A DNA stretch of 6,935 bases, taken from contig JAEWOZ010000036.1 of NCBI GenBank assembly GCA_023399505.1, positions 1-6,935 of the forward strand, written 5' to 3'. Positions 1 through 6,164 of the stretch are shown one piece after another. Under the pieces are notes generated by a model. That model was not told the origin of the DNA and ran no database searches. It saw nothing but the letters and a program-made list of their open reading frames with translations. A program made the translations under genes and the position numbers. This stretch comes from Fusobacteriota bacterium. GTDB taxonomy: Bacteria; Fusobacteriota; Fusobacteriia; Bac17; JAEWOZ01. Each line of letters begins with the position of its first letter. Positions within the stretch are counted from its first letter, which is position 1.

Positions 1-1172
1 GGAATAGGTTTTATGATTTTAGGAATAACTTCACCGCTTCTTTCTAAAAATACATAATCTCCTTTTCTAATATCCTTAGCTTTTACTTCTTTAACATTAT
101 GTAAAGTTGCCCTACTTACAATAGCACCTGCTACTGATACTGGTTCTAGTTCTGCTACAGGTGTAATTGTTCCTGTTCTTCCTACTTGAAAAGTTATGTC
201 TTTAAGTTTTGTAGTTACTTGTAAAGCAGGGTATTTATAAGCTATAGCCCATCTAGGTGTCTTTGTAGTAAAACCTAATTTTTCCGCATATTTTTTCTCA
301 TTAACCTTTATAACTACTCCATCAGTTGCATAGTCTAAATTCTTTTTTATTTCATTAAATTCCTTTATAAAACTTTCTATCTGCTCTAGATTTCTACAAT
401 GCTTATAATATTCTAGAGATTCTAAGCCCAATTCATTTATCAATTCTAAAGTTTCTAGCTCAGAACTTGTTTCATAACCCACTACTTGATATAACATGCA
501 TTTTAAATTTCTGTTTTTAACAATTGAAAAATCTAATTGTCTTATGGTGCCTGCTGCTGCATTTCTAGGACTTGCAAATAGCTCTAAATTTTCTTTTTTC
601 CTATCTTCATTAATTTTTTTAAAAGATTCTAAAGGTAAAATAACTTCGCCTCTTACTTCAATATCTATTTTTCTATTTAATTTTTTAGGTAAAGAATCAA
701 TTTCCTTGATATTTATTGTTACATTTTCTCCTGTTTGTCCATCTCCTCTAGTTAAAGCTTTAATAAGCTCCCCTTTTTGATAAGTTAAACTTATTGAAAA
801 GCCATCTAATTTTGACTCAGCGACATAATCTACTTCACCCTCTTTTAAATTTTTAAGAACTCTTTCATGAAATTCTTTTATCTCTTCAAAAGTATAACAA
901 TTAGCTAAGCTTAGCATAGGTACTAAGTGTTTTTCTTTCTTTAATTTACTACTTTCAATACTAGTTGCAACTTGTGTCGTAACACTTTTACTTTCTAATT
1001 TTTCAAATTTTTCTTCATATTCTTTTTCTAGTTTTTCTAAATCTTTTACTAAAAAATCATATTCTTCATCAGAAATAATAGGATTGTTCTCTAAATAATA
1101 TAGCTTATTATGAAATTCTATTTCATTTCTTAACTTAAATATTTTATCTAACAAAATTGCTTTTTTATCCAT
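1..1172 (-). CDS. ligA: NAD+-dependent DNA ligase LigA, N-terminal part (gene runs off the window start)
   Basis: LigA seals nicks in double-stranded DNA in replication and repair, using NAD+ to adenylate a lysine. The visible 390 codons match the family in order. Domain Ia (about 1-65) has the NMN-binding pattern H21...YY25-26...P31-IISDEEYD. HLVPMLSLAN (82-91) is the conserved lead-in to the adenylation domain. The catalytic KLDG motif has its lysine at residue 121, close to the usual position (K115 in E. coli LigA). Further conserved pieces are TRGDGQTGENVT (141-152), an EVRGEV strand, an SPRNAAAGTIRQLD block, and the start of the OB fold ending in SGEVIPKI. Family members are about 670 residues, so the zinc finger, HhH and BRCT domains lie outside the window. 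The start is fixed by AAGGAG at 1177-1182, four bases upstream. It lies downstream of the ankyrin gene on the same strand but has its own likely promoter. No frameshift is seen. Confidence 0.95.
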   Translation of the reverse strand, partial: MDKKAILLDKIFKLRNEIEFHNKLYYLENNPIISDEEYDFLVKDLEKLEKEYEEKFEKLESKSVTTQVATSIESSKLKKEKHLVPMLSLANCYTFEEIKEFHERVLKNLKEGEVDYVAESKLDGFSISLTYQKGELIKALTRGDGQTGENVTINIKEIDSLPKKLNRKIDIEVRGEVILPLESFKKINEDRKKENLELFASPRNAAAGTIRQLDFSIVKNRNLKCMLYQVVGYETSSELETLELINELGLESLEYYKHCRNLEQIESFIKEFNEIKKNLDYATDGVVIKVNEKKYAEKLGFTTKTPRWAIAYKYPALQVTTKLKDITFQVGRTGTITPVAELEPVSVAGAIVSRATLHNVKEVKAKDIRKGDYVFLERSGEVIPKIIKPI

Positions 1173-1191
1173 AATGCTCCTTGATTAGAAA

Positions 1192-1200
1192 ATTATAACA
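1192..1200 (-). promoter_or_regulatory. Extended -10 promoter of ligA
   Basis: On the minus strand the bases read TGTTATAAT, a perfect TATAAT with an upstream TGn, about 20 bases before the ligA start. Only a poor -35 (TGCATA, 16-base spacer) is present, which suits an extended -10 promoter. Transcription would start near 1185, leaving a short leader holding just the ribosome binding site. The rest of the 220-base gap (1173-1392) is AT-rich. I see no convincing hairpin terminator for the ankyrin gene there, so read-through into ligA is possible. Confidence 0.45.
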
Positions 1201-1392
1201 TATAGACTTTAATTATGCATTTTGAAAATTGAAACTTTGTTTTTAGATAAATTTTTATATAAAATCTAGTTAAAAAAAGATTATGAGATTAATAAAAACA
1301 TTTTTCTATAAAATTAAATTCATAACTTTTTTGAGTTTCAATCTTAAAAATAAAATAAAATTCTAATATTATCCTTTATAACTCCAAAACTT

Positions 1393-4300
1393 TTAAATAA
1401 AACTTATAATCAATTCAAATACTTCGTAAGGCAAATCAAACAATTGTTCTAACATTTTTATATTCTCAGTAATCTGTTCAGTACTTTTGTATCCTAATCT
1501 AGAGTGTTTAGAAATTAATTTATCTAAAATTCTATATTCTTTTATCATATCTTTTATAATAGTATTTAATATTTCAAGATAAATTGTTGCTTTTAATTTT
1601 TCCAATTTTAATTTTTCAGAATAAAAATTTATAGCTTCTTTAATACTGTTGTTATGATTAACCTTTATTACTTCTCTTAAAATCCTTGCTGTAATTTCCT
1701 GATTATTTCTTGTAGCAGCTATAGTTAAGGCAGTATTTCCATTTCTATCTTTATAGTTTATACCAACTCCTTGATTTAGTAGTATTTTCACTGTATCTGT
1801 ATTAGAATTATAAGTTGCAATTATCAATGGCGTAAAGCCATCTATATCATTATCATTAATATTTGCACCTTTTTTTATTAGCATTTCTATCATTTCTTTA
1901 TCACCCTTCTCAACTGCTTTTATTAATGGTGTAATTCCAATTTTATCTTTTTCATTAATATCCGCACCTTTTTCTAATAAAATTTTGGTTTCCTTTTTAT
2001 TATTACTCTCAATTGCTTTCATTAAGGGGCTACTTTTCTTTTCATTACTATACTCAGAAGCTTTTACTGGTATTACATTATAAGAGTTATAGTCATTACT
2101 AAATTTTGCACCTGCGTCCATTAAAATACTTAATATTGCTATATCGCCAGTATACCAAGCTTTTTCTATTGCAGTATGACCATATTTATCTTCATCGTCA
2201 ATATTTGCTCCATGTTTTAATAAAAGTTCTACTAAATCTCTATTATCTATCTTAGCTGCTCTTATCAACGGTGTAGATTGAAATTCATCTTTATAATTAG
2301 CATCAGCACCTTTTTCTAGTAAGAGTTCAACTTTCTTTTTATCATTACTTTCAATTGCTTTCATTAATTCTATATTCTTATCTTTAATTTTCATATATTT
2401 TGATAATTTTTCTAGCATTTTATTAGATATTAAACCAAATATATCCCGAAAATTATAATTAGCACCTTCTTCTAACAAAATTTTGGCTATTTCTACGTTA
2501 TTAGTGTAAAATGCTTTCATTAATGCCGTATGACCGTATCTATCTTTATCATTTATGTTCGCTCCATATAACAAAAGCATTTCTACTGCTCCTTTATTTC
2601 CTATTTTAGAAGCTCTTATAAGCGCGGTATTGCCATCTTCATCTTTTAAGTTTACATCCGCACCTTTTTCTAGCAATAATTCTAATATTTTTATATCACC
2701 ATTTTCTGATGCTTTTATTAATACTGTAGTTCCATCATTGCTCTTATCATTTACATTTGCACATGCTTTTAACAAAATTTTTAATACCTCTCCGCTTATT
2801 CCAGAAATTGTTTTTAATAACACTGTATTGCCATTTTCATCTCTATTATTAATATCTGCTCCATATTTTAAAAGAATTTTTAATACACTTTTATTATCAT
2901 TCCAAATTGCTATTGTTAATGGACTATTTTCATTGCTCCCTTTTTCGTTAACATTCGCTCCATATTTTAGAAGCGTCTCTACTATATCATTGTTTCTATT
3001 CCGAATTGCTTTTATTAGTAATGTGTCATTATCCTCGTCTTTATCATTGATGTTTGCTCCTTTTTCCAAAAGTATTTCTACTATATTTTTATCATTATTT
3101 GAAACTGCTATTACTACCGCTGTATTGCCTTTTTCATCCTTGTCATTAATATTTGCACCATTTTTTAATAATATTTTTAATGCTTTCTTATTATTTTTAG
3201 AAGCAGCTAAAAGTAATGCAGACATGCCATTTTTATTTTTTAAGTTTATATCTATTTTTAGTTTTATTAAAAGTTTTAATAAATTAATACTATTCTTGTT
3301 AACAGCTATCATAAGCAGCGTATTATCAAAGCTATCTTTACAATTAACATTTGCTCCTCTTTCCAACAAGATTTTTAACAGCTTAAGGTCTCCATTCTCA
3401 ACTGTTTTAAACATGAGCTCTCTCATTTTTGCCTCTTCATCTTTTAATTCAATTATATTTTCTCCTGCATAGATATTTTTTTCTTTCTCATAAAGAATGT
3501 CTATTAAATAAAAAATCTTTGAATTTAGCTCTTGTGCATATTTTATATATTTTTTTATTAAACTTACATCTATCTCCATTTTATCTATTAAATATTTTAC
3601 TAATTTTAATGATGCATTCATATTGTTGTTAAATAAAATTATGGACCAATGTAATAAATTTTTGTTGCTTTCTTCATAATCAAGGTTTCCTTTACCCTCT
3701 ATTAATAAATTTATTATTTCCTCTAGATGTTCTTTTCTTGCATTCTCATAAAATTTCTTTTTATTATTAAATCTAGCTCCTTTTCTTATTAAAGTTATGG
3801 CTATTTCAATTTCAAAATCCTTAAAATTTAGATAATCAAACGGTGTCATATTTTCTTTATTCAGTATATTTATATCCATATTGCTTAAATTAATTAATAT
3901 ATTTAACATGTTTATGTGGTTATTAATAATTGCATATGTTAATGCATTTTTTCCCTTTTTATTTTGCAAATTAATATCTATATCTTTTTTATCTAAAATT
4001 TTACTTATTAATTCTAGCTTTTTTTCCTCATTAAAATTTTTGGATTTAGATAATAATACTAGCGCTGTATCTTCATTAAAGTTTTGAGCATTTATATCTA
4101 AGTTATATCTGAGGATTTTATTTACTATAAAACTATCTCCTAAAGATATAGCTAACATCAACGCATTATTGCTATATAATCCATATCTGATATTTATATC
4201 TGCTCCTCCTTCTAATAACTCGTCTATTATTTCATCTCTTTCTATACAACCTTCTTTTTTTAAGATAGAGACTATTAATGCTGTTTCACCTTTTTCATTT

Positions 4301-4581
4301 ACTGCATTTATATCTACCCCTTTACTTAGTAATAGCTTTACTACATCTAAACTATTATGCTTGGCAGCTAAAGTTAAAGACGTTTCTCCCTCATGATTAC
4401 TTTCCCTATTTATATCTATATTATTTCTTTTTAAATATTTCTTCAAATATTTCTTCAAATATTTCTGTTTATCTTCTTTGATATATTGCCAATATATTTC
4501 ATCAATTTTATTTTTATTTCTTAGTCCTTGTATAACTTTTCTACAACTCAATAGTAGACCCAATATGATAAGCTTTTTCAT
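1393..4581 (-). CDS. Large ankyrin-repeat lipoprotein with F-box-like C-terminus
   Basis: This 1062-residue protein is built almost wholly of ankyrin repeats, 33-residue helix-turn-helix units that bind other proteins. Residues 1-13 form a short lipoprotein signal peptide (KK, hydrophobic stretch, lipobox LLSC with Cys13), so export and lipid anchoring are predicted. Residues 26-60 are lysine-rich and hold a YLKK tandem. About 25 repeats follow: a looser block at about 63-340, a non-repeat linker at about 340-385, and a dense block at about 385-977 with the typical pattern GNTAL..A...GN...V..LLEKGANINDKD. The tail (978-1062) is charged, probably helical, and ends in LPYEVFELIISFI, which resembles an F-box core. 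The start has AAGGAG at 4587-4592, five bases upstream. It is divergent from the small-protein/zinc-lipoprotein pair. Partner and role are unknown; an adhesion, host-interaction or periplasmic scaffold role is inference. The ankyrin assignment is certain, lipidation probable, and function not shown. Confidence 0.95.
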   Translation of the reverse strand: MKKLIILGLLLSCRKVIQGLRNKNKIDEIYWQYIKEDKQKYLKKYLKKYLKRNNIDINRESNHEGETSLTLAAKHNSLDVVKLLLSKGVDINAVNEKGETALIVSILKKEGCIERDEIIDELLEGGADINIRYGLYSNNALMLAISLGDSFIVNKILRYNLDINAQNFNEDTALVLLSKSKNFNEEKKLELISKILDKKDIDINLQNKKGKNALTYAIINNHINMLNILINLSNMDINILNKENMTPFDYLNFKDFEIEIAITLIRKGARFNNKKKFYENARKEHLEEIINLLIEGKGNLDYEESNKNLLHWSIILFNNNMNASLKLVKYLIDKMEIDVSLIKKYIKYAQELNSKIFYLIDILYEKEKNIYAGENIIELKDEEAKMRELMFKTVENGDLKLLKILLERGANVNCKDSFDNTLLMIAVNKNSINLLKLLIKLKIDINLKNKNGMSALLLAASKNNKKALKILLKNGANINDKDEKGNTAVVIAVSNNDKNIVEILLEKGANINDKDEDNDTLLIKAIRNRNNDIVETLLKYGANVNEKGSNENSPLTIAIWNDNKSVLKILLKYGADINNRDENGNTVLLKTISGISGEVLKILLKACANVNDKSNDGTTVLIKASENGDIKILELLLEKGADVNLKDEDGNTALIRASKIGNKGAVEMLLLYGANINDKDRYGHTALMKAFYTNNVEIAKILLEEGANYNFRDIFGLISNKMLEKLSKYMKIKDKNIELMKAIESNDKKKVELLLEKGADANYKDEFQSTPLIRAAKIDNRDLVELLLKHGANIDDEDKYGHTAIEKAWYTGDIAILSILMDAGAKFSNDYNSYNVIPVKASEYSNEKKSSPLMKAIESNNKKETKILLEKGADINEKDKIGITPLIKAVEKGDKEMIEMLIKKGANINDNDIDGFTPLIIATYNSNTDTVKILLNQGVGINYKDRNGNTALTIAATRNNQEITARILREVIKVNHNNSIKEAINFYSEKLKLEKLKATIYLEILNTIIKDMIKEYRILDKLISKHSRLGYKSTEQITENIKMLEQLFDLPYEVFELIISFI
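1396..1434 (-). other. F-box-like motif at the ankyrin protein's C-terminus
   Basis: The last 13 residues (1050-1062) read LPYEVFELIISFI, fitting the F-box core pattern LPxE(V/L)xxxIxxxL. They sit about 70 residues after the final ankyrin repeat, as in poxvirus ankyrin proteins with a C-terminal PRANC/F-box-like domain. What is seen is the motif and its position. An F-box function would need delivery into a eukaryotic cell, which conflicts with a retained lipoprotein anchor. A chance match in a helical tail cannot be excluded. Confidence 0.35.
1747..2733 (-). repeat. Three ankyrin super-modules, an internal segmental duplication
   Basis: Protein residues 617-945 divide into three blocks of three ankyrin repeats (617-713, 737-830, 850-945), with non-ankyrin spacers at about 714-736 and 831-849. 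Corresponding repeats across blocks resemble each other more than their neighbours. Examples are LMKAIESND/LMKAIESNN (739-747 and 853-861), TALIRASKIGN/TPLIRAAKIDN (652-662 and 770-780), and YGHTALMKAFYT/YGHTAIEKAWYT (682-693 and 800-811). This indicates duplication of whole three-repeat units, not only of single repeats. Confidence 0.6.
4433..4466. repeat. 12-base tandem repeat coding for YLKK units
   Basis: The unit AAATATTTCTTC is repeated about 2.8 times without interruption. On the minus strand it encodes the YLKKYLKKYLKR stretch (residues 41-52) just after the lipoprotein signal peptide. The unit is a multiple of three, so gain or loss of a copy would keep the reading frame and change the length of the lysine-rich linker. 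Confidence 0.75.
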
Positions 4582-4652
4582 TTGTACTCCTTACATTAAA
4601 CCTAAATTAATCAAAATCTACCATTTAAAACGATAGATGTAAAATTCTTTTA

Positions 4653-4682
4653 AATATAAATTTGATTTCTTAAGAATTTCAA
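4653..4682 (-). promoter_or_regulatory. Promoter of the ankyrin lipoprotein gene
   Basis: On the minus strand, TTGAAA (4682-4677) is followed after 18 bases by TATATT (4658-4653), a good sigma-70-type pair. The predicted start near 4646 gives a leader of about 65 bases before the ATG at 4581. The boxes interleave with those of the divergent plus-strand promoter, so the two probably compete or share a regulator. Confidence 0.5.
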
Positions 4683-4683
4683 A
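4661..4683. promoter_or_regulatory. Palindrome over the divergent promoters, possible operator
   Basis: A perfect 10-base palindrome, TTCTTAAGAA (4667-4676), is flanked by TTTGA on the left and TCAAA on the right, with unequal one- and two-base offsets, giving an imperfect inverted repeat of 23 bases. It covers both -35 boxes, so a dimeric regulator bound here could control both directions. No regulator gene is in the window, and AT-rich DNA makes such palindromes fairly common. Confidence 0.3.
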
Positions 4684-4690
4684 CTAAAAT
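4662..4690 (+). promoter_or_regulatory. Promoter of the small-protein/zinc-lipoprotein pair
   Basis: TTGATT (4662-4667) and TAAAAT (4685-4690) are 17 bases apart. Transcription would start near 4697, about 28 bases before the ATG at 4725. TATATT at 4691-4696 is an alternative -10 but has no well-spaced -35. Confidence 0.45.
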
Positions 4691-4724
4691 TATATTAGAC
4701 AAACTAAAACATAAGGAGGTTCTT

Positions 4725-4889
4725 ATGAGAAGTATGCTTAAAAAACAACGTCGCGTTGAATTTGAAGAAAAGGTTTCAGCAGGCGCCTCTCGACACCATA
4801 AGAGAGAACTTTTAGATAAAATGCTTAAAGAAGAAGCTGAAAAAGAAGAGAGAATTCTATTAAGAGCATTTGAAAAAATTAAAAATTAA
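4725..4889 (+). CDS. Small charged protein of unknown function (54 residues)
   Basis: I do not recognise this protein. It is preceded by AAGGAGG at 4713-4719, five bases before the ATG; the internal ATG at codon 4 lies too far (14 bases) to be preferred. It is rich in Lys, Arg and Glu with no signal peptide or membrane segment, so it should be cytoplasmic. Residues 1-16 are basic, SAGASRHHKRELLDK (18-32) is a likely turn followed by helix, and residues 28-53 form an amphipathic Glu/Lys helix that could be a coiled coil. The stop is 18 bases before the next start, so the two genes are probably co-transcribed. Codons 8-24 are richer in G/C than the surroundings (CGT CGC, GGC GCC, CGA CAC). The gene looks real from its ribosome binding site, promoter and spacing. 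Its role is open; a small nucleic-acid- or protein-binding factor is only a guess. Confidence 0.75.
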   Translation: MRSMLKKQRRVEFEEKVSAGASRHHKRELLDKMLKEEAEKEERILLRAFEKIKN

Positions 4890-4907
4890 ATTATAAAAGG
4901 GATTCAA

Positions 4908-5240
4908 ATGAAAAAAGTAGTTAAAGCTTTAATATTGTTAATATTTATAAATAGCTGTTCTTATATTTTTAATTCAAAGAAATTTAATAATAAACAAGCT
5001 GGTAACAACTCAGAAAATGAAAAGAGAGGAAAATGTTATAATTGCGAGGGAAAAGGTAAAACCAAATGCCCAAGATGCAAGGGTGGAAAACAGCTACATA
5101 ACTTTACTTTAAAAGGACATGAACTAATAGAGTGTGAAAGATGTCAAGGAGAAGGTTTCTCTATATGCGAAGGATGTAAAGGGACTGGGAAATATAAAGA
5201 GAAGGATTTATTAAAAAGAAATATAGAATTAGAGATATAA
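4908..5240 (+). CDS. Lipoprotein with DnaJ-like CxxCxGxG zinc-binding repeats
   Basis: The 110-residue product starts with a short signal peptide (MKKVVKALILLIFINSC) whose lipobox-like INSC places the lipidated cysteine at 17, so a membrane-anchored periplasmic or surface protein is predicted. A polar, Asn/Lys-rich linker (22-42) leads to four zinc-binding motifs: CYNCEGKG (43-50), CPRCKGGK (54-61, variant), CERCQGEG (76-83) and CEGCKGTG (87-94). This is the layout of the DnaJ/Hsp40 cysteine-rich domain, which binds two zinc ions and assists client protein binding. The J domain and client-binding beta domains are absent. The ribosome binding site AAAAGGGA (4895-4902) lies five bases upstream. 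It is second in a two-gene unit after the 54-residue protein and ends at the terminator at 5240-5268. A chaperone-like or redox role in the envelope is inference; structural zinc binding is well supported. Confidence 0.88.
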   Translation: MKKVVKALILLIFINSCSYIFNSKKFNNKQAGNNSENEKRGKCYNCEGKGKTKCPRCKGGKQLHNFTLKGHELIECERCQGEGFSICEGCKGTGKYKEKDLLKRNIELEI

Positions 5241-5268
5241 AAAGCTACAGATTTTAATTGTAGCTTTT
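5240..5268 (+). terminator. Rho-independent terminator after the zinc lipoprotein gene
   Basis: AAAAGCTACA (5240-5249) pairs perfectly with TGTAGCTTTT (5259-5268) around a nine-base loop, followed by AATTTT. It overlaps the last base of the stop codon. A-rich sequence on the left also makes it a plausible terminator for the opposite strand. It is nearly identical to the hairpin at 6007-6036. Confidence 0.85.
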
Positions 5269-5365
5269 AATTTTCAGCATTCTTAATGTTTACGGAATAA
5301 AAATGTTACATAAATTTAAAATAAAAAATATAAAACACAATTAATTCAAATTAACTTTTTTTAAT

Positions 5366-5375
5366 TGATTAATCA
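5366..5375. promoter_or_regulatory. Palindrome TGATTAATCA upstream of the first DUF4287 gene
   Basis: This is a perfect 10-base palindrome, extendable to 16 bases with one mismatched pair, about 40-50 bases upstream of the likely -10 at 5424. It could be an operator or activator site. No regulator is known for it and its composition (AT-rich) makes chance plausible. The remainder of 5275-5415 is AT-rich with no other feature I can support. Confidence 0.25.
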
Positions 5376-5415
5376 GTTTATTCTTGAAAAATTTATAGAA
5401 ATTAAAAGGGCAAAC

Positions 5416-5429
5416 TGTTAATATATAAT
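5416..5429 (+). promoter_or_regulatory. Likely -10 region for the first DUF4287 gene
   Basis: The stretch holds a TATAAT (5424-5429) and, overlapping it, an extended -10 form TGT-TAATAT (5416-5424). No good -35 lies at the usual distance; the TTGAAA at 5384-5389 is too far upstream. Transcription would begin near 5431-5436, about 30 bases before the start codon. Confidence 0.4.
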
Positions 5430-5464
5430 TATCAATTAACTTTTAAAGAAAAGGAAACATAAAA

Positions 5465-5992
5465 ATGATGTTAAATAAAACTGATCAAGTTCTTAAAGAT
5501 AATACAGGTAAAATTTGGAGCGAGTGGCTAAATTTATTAGATAAAGATAACGCTTTGAATATGAGTCATAGTGATCGTGTTTCTTACATTCATAGCAAAT
5601 ATAACGTAGATAAATGGTGGTCTCAAAATATCTCTATAAGGTATGAGCGCGCAAGAGGATTAAAGCAAAAATTTGAAAAATTTGATGGAGGCTTTGAGAG
5701 TAGTAAAAGTAAAACATTTAATATAAAATCAAAAGAACTTTTTGAATTAATTCAAAAGCTAATAGAAGATTCATTTTTTGGAGATGTTGAAATAACTACT
5801 TTAAATGAACATAAAAATATAAGAGCTAAATTTAATAAAACTACGACATGTAATTTTTATTTTAGTCCTAAAGAAAATAGAACACAATTAGTTGTTCAAC
5901 ATTTTAAGTTAGACAGTTCTGAACACTGCGAAAAAATAAGAGAGTTTTGGAATAAAAAACTAAAAGAGATAGAAGAAAATTTAATTAGTTGA
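5465..5992 (+). CDS. DUF4287 and SRPBCC-like domain protein, copy A
   Basis: The 175-residue protein matches the two-part family of DUF4287 (about residues 7-66) plus an SRPBCC/AHSA1-like C-terminal part (about 83-172). In the first part I see TGK (14-16), W18, W21, LLDKD, H35, WW (51-52) and YERARGL (60-66). In the second, VVQHFKL (143-149) and an FW...L..IEE ending (161-171) match the family's usual close. There is no signal peptide, so it is cytoplasmic. SRPBCC folds form ligand-binding cavities, but no substrate or reaction is known for this pairing. The start is the first of two adjacent ATGs, nine bases after AAAGGA; the second (5468) is possible. About half of its residues are shared with the gene at 6362, so the two are paralogues. 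It appears to be transcribed alone, with its own promoter and terminator. Confidence 0.88.
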   Translation: MMLNKTDQVLKDNTGKIWSEWLNLLDKDNALNMSHSDRVSYIHSKYNVDKWWSQNISIRYERARGLKQKFEKFDGGFESSKSKTFNIKSKELFELIQKLIEDSFFGDVEITTLNEHKNIRAKFNKTTTCNFYFSPKENRTQLVVQHFKLDSSEHCEKIREFWNKKLKEIEENLIS

Positions 5993-6006
5993 TTTTCGAG
6001 AAACAA

Positions 6007-6036
6007 AAAAAGCTACAAATTTAATTGTAGCTTTTT
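6007..6036. terminator. Bidirectional rho-independent terminator
   Basis: AAAAAGCTACAA (6007-6018) pairs over 12 bases with TTGTAGCTTTTT (6025-6036) around the six-base loop ATTTAA. It has a T tract on the plus strand and, from the A-run at 6005-6011, a T tract on the minus strand. It would end copy A from the left and the small minus-strand gene (6052-6150) from the right. Confidence 0.88.
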
Positions 6037-6051
6037 AATTGTAATATTTTA

Positions 6052-6150
6052 TTATTTGTTAGAAAACAAGAAAATATTACAAAGAGTTGAAATTGTTGAT
6101 ATTATGTAGACCAAAGAATTATTTAATCTATTTTTAGTCACTTTTTTCAT
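6052..6150 (-). CDS. Candidate small membrane peptide (32 residues)
   Basis: This short minus-strand frame begins with ATG at 6150, preceded by AAGGAG (6162-6157) at six-base spacing, as strong a ribosome binding site as any in the window. The peptide has a basic N-terminus (MKKVTKNR), then a hydrophobic stretch SLVYIISTISTLCNIFLF (12-29) long enough to cross a membrane, and ends SNK. It stops 16 bases before the bidirectional terminator, which would serve it. I do not recognise the sequence. Its size and shape recall small toxic membrane peptides of type I toxin-antitoxin pairs, but no antisense RNA is demonstrated, and an ordinary small membrane protein is equally possible. I found no convincing promoter at the proper distance: the nearest TATATT would start transcription within the ribosome binding site. 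It occupies the otherwise gene-free stretch 5993-6361. Confidence 0.45.
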   Translation of the reverse strand: MKKVTKNRLNNSLVYIISTISTLCNIFLFSNK

Positions 6151-6164
6151 GATACTCTCCTTGC

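Noticed and set aside
496..780. A 94-codon open frame on the plus strand
   Set aside because: It is antisense to the strongly conserved adenylation domain of ligA and resembles no protein I know.
1228..1342. Nine-base inverted repeats ATTGAAACT and AGTTTCAAT in the ankyrin-ligA gap
   Set aside because: They are about 97 bases apart, with no T tract or link to a promoter. A match of this length is plausible by chance in such AT-rich DNA.
1283..1366. A 27-codon plus-strand frame with a basic, hydrophobic product
   Set aside because: It has no ribosome binding site, and its Lys/Phe/Ile content is what random AT-rich sequence gives.
2555..3472. A 305-codon open frame on the plus strand
   Set aside because: It lies antisense within the ankyrin gene. 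Its regular Ser/Phe/Leu pattern is the mirror of the ankyrin repeats, and it has no ribosome binding site. The same holds for shorter plus-strand frames at 3429-3632, 3881-4087, 4169-4396 and 4278-4481.
4661..5240. Toxin-immunity or toxin-antitoxin pair made of the 54-residue protein and the zinc lipoprotein
   Set aside because: Neither protein shows a toxin, nuclease or antitoxin motif. Size and operon arrangement alone do not support it.
5339..5350. AATTAATTCAA shared by the leaders of both DUF4287 genes (also at 6317-6327)
   Set aside because: The 11-base match is all low-complexity AT sequence and sits at different distances from the two promoters, so a common regulatory site is not supported.
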